Made by a program: the position numbers and the translations under genes. Of a stretch of 64,000 bases of DNA, positions 16,248 to 25,086 are shown one piece after another; position 1 is the first letter of the stretch; the number at the start of each line of letters is the position of its first letter. Location: contig CP109468.1 in assembly GCA_036227345.1 (NCBI GenBank), positions 806,001-870,000 on the forward strand, given 5' to 3'. Origin of the DNA: Streptomyces sp. NBC_01463 (GTDB lineage Bacteria > Actinomycetota > Actinomycetes > Streptomycetales > Streptomycetaceae). The notes under the pieces were generated by a model that was not told the origin of the DNA, searched no databases, and saw nothing but the letters and a program-made list of their open reading frames with translations.

Positions 16248-18140
16248 TCACATGCAGAGGGCATCCTGCGTGAGGTAGAGCGGCATCGAATCCTCCCACT
16301 GACTGTCCGTCAGCATCCTGTTGTCGGACCCGTCGGCGTTCATACTGAAGATCTGACCGTAGGGCTGGAAAGTGTCGTCGTAGAGTGCGGCTTCTTCGCG
16401 GAACCCGTGCATGCCGCTGTTGTACAGAATGCGGCCGTCGTAGTTCCAGACAGCGTGGCCGTCGTTCGCGCCGCTGCTCGTGAGGATCTTCAGGTCGCTT
16501 CCGTCGGGCTTGATGGTGCAGACGTCGAAGTTGGTAGGGCTCGTTTTGCGGGTGAAGAGGATGAGTTTGCCATCCCAGGACCAGTCGGGCAGGTTGTCGG
16601 ACTCGGTGGTCAGGACGGTCGTCGCTCCCGTCTTGAGGTCGAGGATGCGCAGTCCCTTTTCGTCGCCCCAGACGCGGTAGACGATGCGGTTGCCGTCCTC
16701 CGAGTAGCTCGGGAAACCGGCGTTGGTCGTACCGTCGGTGAGCACTTGGTGCGAGGAGCCGTCACTGGGCACCCTGACCAGCACGGCATTGGTGGTCGCG
16801 CGGGTCTGGAACCATCCGCCCAGCCCGAACGCGATCCATTTGCCGTCGTGCGACCAGGTGGGCCGGAACGCGCCGGCTAGCCCGTGCTGGACCATCACCT
16901 GGTCGAGGCCCGAGGTGGCGGTGTCGAAAACGACCTTCTGGTCTGATCCGTCCGGGCGCATGGTGACGATCGAGGAGTTTCCGAGTTGCTTGTTGGTGAT
17001 AGCGAGGCGTCCGTCCTTGGACAGTGCGGGGAAGACGTCGCAGAAGCGGTAGTCCCAGTCCGGGTCCCAGCTGTACAGCGGCTCGTCGAGGGTACGTGTC
17101 GTGTAGTCGAGCTTCTCGTAGATCACCTTCGTTCCGTCCGGCGACCAGACCGGCGAACGCAAGCCCCTCTTGACCGGCAGCCGATTGCCGCCGACGTAGG
17201 CCAGTCCTTCGTCGGCTCCGCCCTTGACGAGGTACCCGATCTCGGTCGCGCTCACGTACTGGGGCGCGACCTTCAGGTTGGGACCGGAGGTGTGCTCGAC
17301 GCGTGCCCCGGTCGCGAGATCGACTGAGACGATCTGGGAAACGACGGTACCGATGGCTTCCGGCCGGTGCGCGCCCCAGGTCCCCTCGACGGTGATCTCG
17401 TAGAAGACGATTCGGGAGCCGTCGGGAGACCACTTCGGTGAACCGAGGCAGTATCCGTCCCGGGTCGCTACCTGGCGAAAGCCGGTTCCGTCGGGCCGGA
17501 TGATGTAGACGCTCAGTTCCTGCGTGTGCTCCCAGCCGGTGCCGTTGCCGTGGCCCCGCCAGGTTGTGTTGCGGTCGCTGGAGAAGGCGATCCACTTGCC
17601 GTCCGGTGACCAGGAGGGGCGGAAGTGGCCGTCAGGGCTTGCGGGATCGCCGGCGAGGGCTGAGGTGCCGGTCAGGTTGGTCCGCTTGTTCGTGGCCAGG
17701 TCGAGCAGCCAGATGTGTGTCTTGTGGTCGCCGCTCGTGGATACGTAGGCCACCTTCTTTCCGTCTGGAGAGGGAACGGCCCAGTCGTTCATGGCGGAGT
17801 TGACCACCAACGGCTGGACGCCCGTTCCGTCGGTCTTGGCCCGGTAGAGGCACGAGTTTCCGTCCCCGGTGCGCTCGGATGTGAAGAACACCGATGCCCC
17901 GTCGGCGGAGAAGGCGGCGTGGTGATCGAAGGCCGCGCTCTGCAGCAGCACGCGTTCGTTGGAACCGTCAGCGTTCGCGACGCAAAGGGTTGAAGAGGAT
18001 GGGCCGATGCGGTTCATCAGCATCACCCCCTTCTTGCCGGACGCTGCTGCCGCCACGGCGAACGGTTTGGGCAGGAGTGCGACGCCGGCGACGGCCGCGC
18101 TGGCCGTGAGGAACGCTCGACGCTTCATGTCAGGTGACAT
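16248..18140 (-). CDS. Exported TolB/PD40-type beta-propeller protein
   Basis: A 630-residue protein. The start at 18140 (MSPDMKRRAFLTASAA) is chosen because AAAGGA precedes it and it yields a Tat-like signal with RRAFL and an alanine-rich cleavage region ending near residue 33. The body has many PD40/WD40-like blades of the type SPDGKKVAYVSTSG, SPDGKWIAFSSDR, SPDGTKVIYEK, SHDGKWIAFGLGG and WDGKLILFTRK, the TolB/protease-propeller design, without a peptidase domain. Such proteins bind ligands or carbohydrates outside the membrane. Its promoter region carries the same -35/-10/TTGT..ACAA layout as the catabolic operon head at 39.9 kb, so it may belong to that regulon. The MarR gene is divergent. 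Confidence 0.8.
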   Translation of the reverse strand: MSPDMKRRAFLTASAAVAGVALLPKPFAVAAAASGKKGVMLMNRIGPSSSTLCVANADGSNERVLLQSAAFDHHAAFSADGASVFFTSERTGDGNSCLYRAKTDGTGVQPLVVNSAMNDWAVPSPDGKKVAYVSTSGDHKTHIWLLDLATNKRTNLTGTSALAGDPASPDGHFRPSWSPDGKWIAFSSDRNTTWRGHGNGTGWEHTQELSVYIIRPDGTGFRQVATRDGYCLGSPKWSPDGSRIVFYEITVEGTWGAHRPEAIGTVVSQIVSVDLATGARVEHTSGPNLKVAPQYVSATEIGYLVKGGADEGLAYVGGNRLPVKRGLRSPVWSPDGTKVIYEKLDYTTRTLDEPLYSWDPDWDYRFCDVFPALSKDGRLAITNKQLGNSSIVTMRPDGSDQKVVFDTATSGLDQVMVQHGLAGAFRPTWSHDGKWIAFGLGGWFQTRATTNAVLVRVPSDGSSHQVLTDGTTNAGFPSYSEDGNRIVYRVWGDEKGLRILDLKTGATTVLTTESDNLPDWSWDGKLILFTRKTSPTNFDVCTIKPDGSDLKILTSSGANDGHAVWNYDGRILYNSGMHGFREEAALYDDTFQPYGQIFSMNADGSDNRMLTDSQWEDSMPLYLTQDALCM

Positions 18141-18299
18141 CGCTGTCCGGGTCCTTTCGTTGACGGGAGGGCGCGTGACCGCACGGGAGAGTCGCCGCGC
18201 GTGACGCATCTGCGGAGTTGCGGTAGGGCCTTGTCGGCTGCGACTCAGCCAGGTCCCAGGGGCCGCTCGGCTCGTCAGTACATGCGCCCGCCGCATGGA

Positions 18300-18349
18300 T
18301 TGTCGAACAAGTTGGGCGTGAACGTAACACCGCGGAAATCCGACCACAA
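18300..18349 (-). promoter_or_regulatory. Promoter with GntR-like operator ahead of the propeller gene
   Basis: On the minus strand: TTGTGG (18349-18344), 17 bp, TACGTT (18326-18321), 10 bp, then palindrome TTGTTCGACAA (18310-18300). The same order and spacings occur at 39906-39856 and 40575-40626. The palindrome would lie just past the transcription start, a repressor position. The predicted leader is about 170 nt. Confidence 0.5.
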
Positions 18350-18405
18350 GAGATCCTGCAAGAACACGGCACACGATCCATCCGCCACTCCAGGGGCACC
18401 CTTGA

Positions 18406-18416
18406 TTGTCCGACAA
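18406..18416. promoter_or_regulatory. Second TTGTCNGACAA palindrome in the propeller/MarR divergent region
   Basis: TTGTCCGACAA is a perfect palindrome around the central C. It could serve the propeller gene at a distance or the MarR gene at 18546, or be the site of the MarR protein itself. The remaining 18141-18545 gap holds nothing else recognisable. Confidence 0.45.
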
Positions 18417-18545
18417 CTATGACGAGCCGGTCCCATCGCTCGCATCCGCAGTCGGCCCTCCGGCGCCTCTGCGCCTGACGTGGCGAGGTCTCGTTAAACT
18501 CGTGGTTCACGGAGCCAGAAGCTCGAGGTGCACCGAGGGAGAGCC

Positions 18546-19004
18546 ATGGGCCAGAGGTCCGACGACGCGGCGGTCCTGGCGCGGTTGCGCACGGTCACGA
18601 TGTGGCTGTCTCGGCAGATGCGTGAGCCTTCCGCTGTCGCAACGTCCATTACGCCGTCGCGGCATTCCACTCTGTGGTCGGTCGACAAGTTCGGGCCGCT
18701 GCGGATGACGGACCTCGCGCGTCTGGAGAAGATCAGTAAGTCCTCGGTCACACGCATCGTGAGCAACCTGGCGGCGGACGGGCTCGTCGAAGTCACATCG
18801 GACGTGAACGACGGCCGGTCCACTCTGGTCGGAATGACACCGGAAGGTACCCGGGTCCTCGCCGCGACTTCGGAACGGACCGACACGTTTTTCCTGTCAC
18901 GGCTGGCCGACTTCTCCGAGGCGGAGAGGGTCATGCTTGACGCTGCCGTGATGCTGCTGGAACGCCTGGCCGCTCCTGCTGATGGGCTGTCGGCGGAGGA
19001 CTGA
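18546..19004 (+). CDS. MarR-family transcriptional regulator
   Basis: A 152-residue winged-helix protein. The MarR core is plain: TLWSVDKFGPLRMTDLARLEKISKSSVTRIVSNLAADGLVEVTSDVNDGRSTLVGMTPEG (about residues 45-104), flanked by dimerisation helices. The ATG at 18546 has GGGAGAG just upstream. It is divergent from the exported propeller gene over 405 bp containing TTGTCNGACAA-type palindromes, so it could control that gene instead of, or together with, the GntR regulator at 28.6 kb. Confidence 0.85.
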   Translation: MGQRSDDAAVLARLRTVTMWLSRQMREPSAVATSITPSRHSTLWSVDKFGPLRMTDLARLEKISKSSVTRIVSNLAADGLVEVTSDVNDGRSTLVGMTPEGTRVLAATSERTDTFFLSRLADFSEAERVMLDAAVMLLERLAAPADGLSAED

Positions 19005-19289
19005 AACCTCCGGGGTCGGCGTGAGACGTAGGCAGGATCCGCCAGGCAGCTGGAGCACCCTGTGATCTGGCCGGCTGCGAGCATGGCCAAAGAGGGTTGC
19101 CTCGGTAGCTGATGGCGTCGACAAGTGTGGTTCGGAGTTGGCCGGCCTGAACGTAGGGCAGGCGCCGAGGGCTGGAGGCCGGGTGCGGTCTGAGAGCATC
19201 CGCGAAAGCGGCGGCGCCCCGAGCGCAGCGAATAGTGGCGGCCATGATGCGCCAAAATCCCGCTGCCGAGGTCGGCAGCGAAGGAGTCA

Positions 19290-19445
19290 CCCACACCCAG
19301 CTCGTGGTGGCTGGTGGATTCGCCCTGACGCCGCGCACGTCCAGTACTGGCTCAACCACTCCTTGCCGGTCGTGGTGGTCCTTTGCGAACCGGACTCCCA
19401 GGTCTGCTACTGGCAGCTCGTCAGCCGCGAGACGATGCAAAGGAC
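19290..19445 (+). pseudogene. DUF4365 domain remnant
   Basis: The frame reads GWWIRPDAAHVQYWLNHSL, then PVVVVLCEPDSQVCYWQLVSRETM, which matches the C-terminal core of DUF4365 proteins (W..H.LPV..VL.. YWQ). No start codon or N-terminal half lies upstream and the frame degenerates afterwards. Family recognition is from memory of the motif. Confidence 0.5.
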
Positions 19446-19678
19446 TCGCCGGGGCGTTGGAAGTTGCTCTGACCGTATCCAGGCCGAGTTGGCCGCGGCC
19501 GAGGAGGAATGGCAGGAGTGGGTGATCGCCCGGCGGCGGGTCGACACGGTTCTGCCTCCGGACGGCGCCGCGGACACCGGACATGAGGCCGCCGGTCCGA
19601 GGGACATGGACACGCAGCCCACGTCCCGCGATGCGGCCAAACCAAAAACGCAGGGTGTGGCGTCCCGGGATGGCCCCG

Positions 19679-19711
19679 TCGGTGCTGTCGGTGCTGTCGG
19701 TGCTGTCGGTC
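19679..19711. repeat. Short tandem repeat, 9-bp unit
   Basis: The unit GGTGCTGTC is repeated three times with a partial fourth. It lies in non-coding debris just before the DUF1877 gene. Confidence 0.6.
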
Positions 19712-19750
19712 GACTGGTGAGCGGTGACGCCCGTCCGGAACACTGCCGCC

Positions 19751-20263
19751 ATGGCAGTGACGCAGCAGCTCGCACGAGTGACGACGGAGTACTTGAACTT
19801 CTGCCGACAGGCATCACAAGCCTCCCCGGACGCCAACCCCGAGTGGAACCCGCCAAGGGCAGACTGGATCGACCTCGGCTGGTCGCCCGAGTCCCTCCGG
19901 CGGCTCTGCCAACTGGCCCGGGTCGGACCGGCGGCAGTTGCGGCACTCGAACGATCCACCTACGGCGATGCGCTGGTCGATGTCTCCTACCTCGACCACG
20001 ACGACGCCGTTGGCACCTTCGGTCCTCCGCCCAGAGCCCTTGCGCCCGCCGCAGTAGCGGAGATCGCCGCCACGCTCGCTGCGGTCGGCTGGGAGGCCAC
20101 CATCGCGGCGCTTCCGGCGGACGGCCAAGAAGCGGCAGCTGTCCTGGGAATAGACATCACTGGCGACCCTCGCCCGTACCTCACTCGCCACTTCGAGGCA
20201 CTCCGTACCTTCTACCAGCAGGCCGCTGAACGGCGGCTCACCGTCGTCCTGTGGTGGGACTGA
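19751..20263 (+). CDS. DUF1877 family protein
   Basis: A 170-residue protein starting MAVTQQLARVTTEYLNFCRQ. The layout fits DUF1877 (YfbM-like): an N-terminal helix, SPESLRRLCQLARVGPAAVAALERSTYGDALVD, a long acidic middle, and HFEALRTFYQQAAERRLTVVLWWD at the end. These are cytosolic proteins of unknown function often found beside other small DUF or immunity-type genes, here beside a DUF4365 remnant. An upstream in-frame ATG at 19724 would add nine residues; the ATG at 19751 gives the family-like N-terminus. Confidence 0.7.
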   Translation: MAVTQQLARVTTEYLNFCRQASQASPDANPEWNPPRADWIDLGWSPESLRRLCQLARVGPAAVAALERSTYGDALVDVSYLDHDDAVGTFGPPPRALAPAAVAEIAATLAAVGWEATIAALPADGQEAAAVLGIDITGDPRPYLTRHFEALRTFYQQAAERRLTVVLWWD

Positions 20264-20414
20264 GCCCGGCCCGGTCCACGACGAGGGTTCAGTTCCTACG
20301 GATTGACGGTCTCCCGAGCGGAGGGGCGGCGATGAAGTCCGGAGCGCTCACCGGTGCGGTGCGAGAGGGCGAGGCACTCGCCGAAGAGGCGGTTCGGCGG
20401 GCACCTCGCCGCCC

Positions 20415-20729
20415 TCAGGCCGGGTCGGCGGGCAGAGCCGAGTACGGGTGGACTTCGATCCGCAGGGGCGGCTCGGCGAGGAGGCCGATGATCTCGTCGC
20501 GCAGCTCGTCGGCAAGCGGGCTGTTCTCATAGGCGTCCTTGGCCTCGTGGCTGCGGAACACCTCCATGTTCCACAGCACGTCGGGGTCGGCGTCCTCACG
20601 GGCAATGATGAACCGATCGGAGGATCCCGACTTCTCCATGCCCGCGGTGGCCAGCGCGAACAGCTTGTCGCCGTGTCCGGGCTTGGCGCGCATCTTGATG
20701 AGGTAGGCGGGCTGGTCCTGCAGTGCCAT
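20415..20729 (-). CDS. ABM-domain (antibiotic biosynthesis monooxygenase-like) protein
   Basis: A 104-residue dimeric alpha/beta-barrel type protein: PAYLIKMRAKPGHGDKLFALA, then DPDVLWNMEVFRSHEAKDAYENSP and LLAEPPLRIEVHPYSA. This is the small ABM fold used by quinol monooxygenases, some polyketide oxygenases and other heme- or cofactor-free enzymes. AGGAG lies at good distance before the ATG at 20729. It is divergent from a broken TetR gene, which probably once regulated it. Confidence 0.75.
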   Translation of the reverse strand: MALQDQPAYLIKMRAKPGHGDKLFALATAGMEKSGSSDRFIIAREDADPDVLWNMEVFRSHEAKDAYENSPLADELRDEIIGLLAEPPLRIEVHPYSALPADPA

Positions 20730-20763
20730 GTCTGTCTCCTTCTGTCACGCAGCGGAGCGCCAG

Positions 20764-21330
20764 ATGCGTGCCGCCCCGACCCACTCTCCCGCGAGCAGGT
20801 CATCGATACCGCCATCGACCTGCTGGACACGGCCGGCGAGACCGGATTGTCCTTCCGAGCGCTGAGCGAACGCCTGGCTACCGGCCCCGGTGCGATCTAT
20901 TGGCATGTGGCCAACAAAAGCGAGATCCTGACCGCGGCCACAGGCCGCGTCGCCAGCCTCGCACTGGCCGCAGAGAAGACCGGTCCGCCGGGAGGGATAC
21001 ACAACGTCGCTCTCGGCCTTTTCGGCGCGATCGGGAGCTACCACTGGCTCGCTGCCCAGATCACCGCGACGTCCGCCCTGATGCACTACATCCTTGGCGC
21101 CGCCGGCCAAAACGCCGCGAACCTCGCGCGCCCGCAGTCTCGGGACGGAAACCGATCGCGGTGCCTTCACGGACACTGTGGCGGGCGCATGGAAACAGCT
21201 CAGCCCGGAGGAATACCCCTTCACCCGAGCCGTCGCCGACCATGGACTGGACCACGACGACCGCGCGCAGTTCCTGGCCGGCATCGACCTCATCATCGCG
21301 CGCGTCACGATCCGCCCGCCCGCCACCTAG
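20764..21330 (+). pseudogene. TetR regulator, broken by frameshifts and an internal deletion
   Basis: One frame carries the DNA-binding part (LSREQVIDTAIDLLDTAGE, then RALSERLATGPGAIYWHV) and, after ITATSALMHYILGAAGQNAAN, the frame changes near 21115 to the C-terminal FTDTVAGAWKQLSPEEYPFTRAV...DDRAQFLAGIDLIIARV. Compared with the intact paralogue at 993-1691, about 35 residues of the ligand domain are missing, and there is no start codon in the first frame. It is clearly inactive. Confidence 0.75.
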
Positions 21331-21450
21331 CAGCCGCGCGAAGGCCAGCCTGCACGGCCGAAGCTGGGCCGCCCAGCTCCCACCTCCACGCATGCCAAAG
21401 GGCGCCAATCGGAGTGCCGCGTCACGAACCTCTGTGGGCAGAACACCTAG

Positions 21451-21760
21451 GCCAAGGCCAGTCTCCACGACGAAACCTACGACGAAGCCACCTGGGACCA
21501 GCACGGAACTGAATGCCGTGTCTGGGACAACGAAGACACGTTCCACTCGAAGGAATTCAGCGACTGGCAGCAGGCCCAGTCTCCGGGACTGGGCTCCTAC
21601 TTCGGCGACGGCGAGGTCGTGTTGTGGCGTCCGGAGCTGACACTGAACGAACCGGGCACCGTGTTTCTACTGGTCGACCCGTTTGGGGCCACCCGCGGTC
21701 GCTGGGGTGTAGCAGTTCCAGGCACCCTTCTCGCCAGACGCCAACTTGACTGTCGTACGC
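21451..21760 (+). pseudogene. Orphan C-terminal coding fragment, unknown family
   Basis: Open from a stop at 21448-21450, the frame reads LHDETYDEATWDQHGTE, CRVWDNEDTFHSKEF and SYFGDGEVVLWRPELTLNEPGTVFLLVDPFGATRGRWG, which is protein-like in composition. There is no start codon before an internal ATG at 21619, and after about 21760 the frame turns Arg/Cys-rich. I do not recognise the family. Confidence 0.35.
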
Positions 21761-22446
21761 AGTACTGGCACCGCCCCTCAGTGACGACTGGCACGGGCTC
21801 TTCCGGAACGCGCCGCCGGATCGGGGCTTGCGGCCAGAAGTGTTGGGCATGCCGAAGTCCTGCGTGCGGCCCGGACGCCGGCACGCATCGACTGTCATGC
21901 GCGACAGGGCAGTACGGCTGCGGTCGACAATCCAGTCGAGGAAGACCGCGCCATCCCGATCTGATCCTCGAAACGCCCGCGCGCCTGACAGGCGGGACGT
22001 CGATCAGCCATGCCGTGCGAGCGAAGCTGCGGCCTGTCATTTAGTTGCGTATCAATACTTGATCTCATGCTCCTCCCCCTGAGTCATACTGCTTACTCAC
22101 CGGGGTCGCGACACCGGCGATGAAGCGTATGGGCACCTAGTTGAGCTCCGAACAGCCCAAGGATGACCACTGCGACGTCAGTTCACAGGGTGGAACCTCA
22201 TCCGCAGACCTCCGGATGGCGTACCGTATTTAGTACCGGTCTGAAACTTCTTGGCAGCCTGGAGGCATCGGTTCGGAGCCAGCCAGCAGGCCTGGTGATT
22301 CGCGTTCTGTCCAGATGCCGTGTCCGTCGGAGTCGGGCACCCGGAAGGGGCTTCGTGACATTCCTTCGGCTACAGGCCGTACGCGTCATACGGAACAGGT
22401 GCCGCCCCGCGGCCGCCGAGGTGCGCCGAACTGCGGAGGTGGACCG
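21761..22446. other. Intergenic DNA ahead of the MFS gene
   Basis: No supported gene. A direct repeat GTACCG (22221-22226 and 22233-22238) lies about 200 bp before the MFS start and could be part of a regulator site. Confidence 0.35.
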
Positions 22447-23727
22447 ATGAGTGCTCTCGATCGCCCTGCGCCGGCCGGGAGCACCAACGCCGACGCTGCT
22501 CGACTGAGCAGCTTCGCGTCGCTCAGGATCCGCAACTACCGCCTGTACATGCTCGGGCAGTCCGTTTCAGTGGTCGGCAACTGGATGCAGAGCATTGCGG
22601 TGGGCTGGCTGGCACTGCAGCTCACGCACAGCGGAACCATGCTTGGCCTGGTCACGGCCGCCCGGTACCTGCCGATCCTGCTCCTGGGTGCCTGGGGCGG
22701 GCTTGTGGTGGACCGTCATGACCGTCGGCGTCTACTCACGCTCACGCAGGTCTTCTTCGCTGTTCAAGCCGCTGTGTTGACAGTGCTGTCCTGGGCCGGT
22801 CTGGTGAAGTTGCCACTGCTCGTCGCGATCATGCTCGTCCTCGGTGCCATCAATGTCTTCGACAGTCCGGCGCGCCAGAGCCTGATCAGCGAGTTGGTCG
22901 ACCGGGAACATCTGCCCAACGCGATTGCCATCAACTCCACCCTCGTGAACACGGCGAAGCTCGTCGGCCCGGGGCTCGCCGGAATCATCATCGCTGCCCT
23001 CGGGGTGACTCCGTGTTTTGCGCTGGACACGTTGTCTTTCGCGGCCGTCATCATCAGTCTCCTGGCCCTGCGGCAAGCGGAGATGCGCCCCACCGAACGA
23101 GAGGTTCGTGCGAAGGGACAGATCCGTGCCGGAATCGCCTACATCTGTCGCACCCCCGAACTCCTTCATCCCATGATCATGGTGTATGTGACGGGCGTGT
23201 TGACCTGGGAGTTTCCGGTGACACTTCCGCTGCTCACCACTTCTGTGTTCCATGCCGGCCCCGAGGGGTTCGGGGCGGCGATGGCTGTCATGAGTGCTGG
23301 CGCGGTCCTGGGCGGGTTCATGGTGGTGCGACGCGCTCATGTCACTACGCGGTCCTTGTCGGTGTCGGCGGTGATCTGGGGAACTCTGATCTGTGCCGCC
23401 GCTTTGGCTCCGAACCTGCCGCTGGCGCTGGCCGCGCTGTTGCTCGTCGGCTCCGGGTCGATCACGTTCAATTCCTCGGCCAAGACGCTGATGCAAACGA
23501 GTGCGGCTCCGCAGATGCGCGGCCGGGTGGTATCGATCTGGACGATCGGCTGGATGGGGGGCACCGTCATCGGAGCGCCGACTGTCGGAGCGGTCGGAAC
23601 GGCGAGTGGGCCCCGGAGCGCCCTCCTGGTGGGCGGTCTAGCCGCGGCAGCCGTCGGAATCGCCATGCTCGTTGTGTCCCGGTCCGTGCCTCGCCGGTCC
23701 GTGCCTCGCGCGGCCCGCGACCAGTGA
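22447..23727 (+). CDS. MFS transporter, EntS-like exporter type (MFS_3)
   Basis: A 426-residue, about 12-helix membrane protein. SLRIRNYRLYMLGQSVSVVGNWMQSIAVGWLALQLT at the N-terminus and the cytosolic loop GGLVVDRHDRRRLL are characteristic of the MFS_3 / EntS group of exporters; QMRGRVVSIWTIGWMGG marks the second half. GGAGG precedes the ATG at 22447. Substrate unknown; related proteins export siderophores and drugs. It converges on the operon end at 23842, separated by a strong hairpin, so it is not part of that operon. Confidence 0.85.
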   Translation: MSALDRPAPAGSTNADAARLSSFASLRIRNYRLYMLGQSVSVVGNWMQSIAVGWLALQLTHSGTMLGLVTAARYLPILLLGAWGGLVVDRHDRRRLLTLTQVFFAVQAAVLTVLSWAGLVKLPLLVAIMLVLGAINVFDSPARQSLISELVDREHLPNAIAINSTLVNTAKLVGPGLAGIIIAALGVTPCFALDTLSFAAVIISLLALRQAEMRPTEREVRAKGQIRAGIAYICRTPELLHPMIMVYVTGVLTWEFPVTLPLLTTSVFHAGPEGFGAAMAVMSAGAVLGGFMVVRRAHVTTRSLSVSAVIWGTLICAAALAPNLPLALAALLLVGSGSITFNSSAKTLMQTSAAPQMRGRVVSIWTIGWMGGTVIGAPTVGAVGTASGPRSALLVGGLAAAAVGIAMLVVSRSVPRRSVPRAARDQ

Positions 23728-23761
23728 TCGGCCCGGCTGTCACCGGAATGGGTTGCGAAAG

Positions 23762-23827
23762 CTCCTGTGACGGCGCGGATGCTGCCGGGCCCGGTCAGGC
23801 GCGGCGGCATCCGCGCTGTCACAGGAG
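23762..23827. terminator. Long bidirectional hairpin between convergent transcripts
   Basis: A 21-bp stem with one G-U pair, left arm 23762-23782 (CTCCTGTGAC...GGATGC) and right arm 23807-23827 (GCATCC...GTCACAGGAG), with a 24-nt loop. It lies between the ends of the MFS gene and of the minus-strand operon and should terminate both. Confidence 0.75.
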
Positions 23828-23841
23828 AAGGGCGGATCGAC

Positions 23842-25047
23842 TCAGTGGCGTGCCATGCGGACGCTGATGCAGTCGGGATCGGGGATGTCCACGGCCGTTC
23901 CGGTGTCCGTGAGGTGCCCGGATCGCGGGTCTACACGGAAGAGATTGACCGTCGCGCTCGCCTTGTTCGCGACGAAGAGCCAGCGTCCTCCCGGGTGCAG
24001 GGAGAAGCTCCACGGGGTGACGCCCCCGCACGGCAGACGCTGGGCTTCGGTGAGCAGTCCGGTCCTCGGGTCGGCCTCGAAGACGACCAGAGTGTTGTCG
24101 CCGCGGTTGGAGGTGTAGACGTGCCGTCCGTCATCGCTGACTGCCAGTTCGGCCGCGCTGGTGGTGCCGGTGTGGCCCTGGGCGTTCGTCGTCAGGAGTT
24201 GGCGGGGTGTCAGCGATCCCTGGCGGGCGTCCCACTGCAGGACCTCGATGTCCGCCGTCAGCTCGTTGAGGAGATACACCGACTGCCTGTTCGGGTGGAA
24301 GGCCAGGCGCCGGGGGCCCGACCCGGGTGCCGTCGCGTAGGAGCGGTGGCCGTCGGACAGTTGGTGTGTGGCTCGGTCGTAGTGTCGGATGAAGACCCGG
24401 TCGGCGCCGAAGTCGGCGACCAGAGCGAACCTGCGGCTCGGGTCGATCACTACGTGGTGCGTGTGCGGGCCGGCCTGGCGTGGGTTGGGCCCTGAGCCGG
24501 TGTTCTGCACACTGGAGGCCACCGGGCCCAGCTCACCGTTCGGCCTGACCGGAACGGTCGCTGCTGAGCCGGTGGCGAAGTCGGCGATCAGGAGGGTGTC
24601 CGCGTCCGCGTTGAGGCCGATGTACGACAGGCCGCCGCTGCCGCCCGGGACGGCCTCCGTCTCGATCTCGCCGGTCCTTCGGAGGGCTCCGGAGGTGTCG
24701 TCGATGCGGTAAGTGCGGATGAATCCGCCCGGCTCCGCGCCGGCGACGTAGAGAACCGGGCGGGTCGGGTGCACCGCGACCCAGTTCGAACTGACCTCTG
24801 CCACAGCCCCGAGGGGGTTCATGGTCCCGCGGACGGGGTCGAACCGTAGGGCGTGCACCTGGTTCTTGCCCCAGGTTCCGATGTAGAGCAGGTCATGGCC
24901 GGGGTGCCGAGCCGGTGAGGCGGCGGCTGTGCTGGAGAGCAGCGGCACGGCGGTTGCGGTCGATGCCGCGATGGCTGCCAGCAGGGTCCTGCGGGAGGGC
25001 GCCTCGCCCCGGATGGCGCCGGCTGAGACGTGCGGAGGTTCGTTCAT
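23842..25047 (-). CDS. Exported lactonase-family seven-bladed propeller (PF10282)
   Basis: A 401-residue protein with an N-terminal SRRTLLAAIAAS-type Tat signal and AAASPARHPG cleavage region near residue 45. The body is the 6-phosphogluconolactonase/3-carboxymuconate-cyclase-like propeller: LLYIGTWGKNQVHALRFD, WVAVHPTRPVLYVAGAE, HHVVIDPSRRFALVADFGADRV, RRLAFHPNRQSVYLLNE, ELAVSDDGRHVYTSNRGDNTL, PWSFSLHPGGRWLFVANK. It is the last gene of the operon, 39 bp after the permease, and may open a lactone or bind one outside the cell. Since the importer is its neighbour, an extracytoplasmic first step in substrate processing is plausible (inference). Confidence 0.8.
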   Translation of the reverse strand: MNEPPHVSAGAIRGEAPSRRTLLAAIAASTATAVPLLSSTAAASPARHPGHDLLYIGTWGKNQVHALRFDPVRGTMNPLGAVAEVSSNWVAVHPTRPVLYVAGAEPGGFIRTYRIDDTSGALRRTGEIETEAVPGGSGGLSYIGLNADADTLLIADFATGSAATVPVRPNGELGPVASSVQNTGSGPNPRQAGPHTHHVVIDPSRRFALVADFGADRVFIRHYDRATHQLSDGHRSYATAPGSGPRRLAFHPNRQSVYLLNELTADIEVLQWDARQGSLTPRQLLTTNAQGHTGTTSAAELAVSDDGRHVYTSNRGDNTLVVFEADPRTGLLTEAQRLPCGGVTPWSFSLHPGGRWLFVANKASATVNLFRVDPRSGHLTDTGTAVDIPDPDCISVRMARH

Positions 25048-25086
25048 CGGGGGAACTGTCCTTTCACATGCCGGAGGGAGTGCAAT

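Noticed and set aside
19679-19711. Possible CRISPR-like repeat
   Set aside because: The units are 9 bp, directly tandem and without spacers. It is a simple microrepeat.
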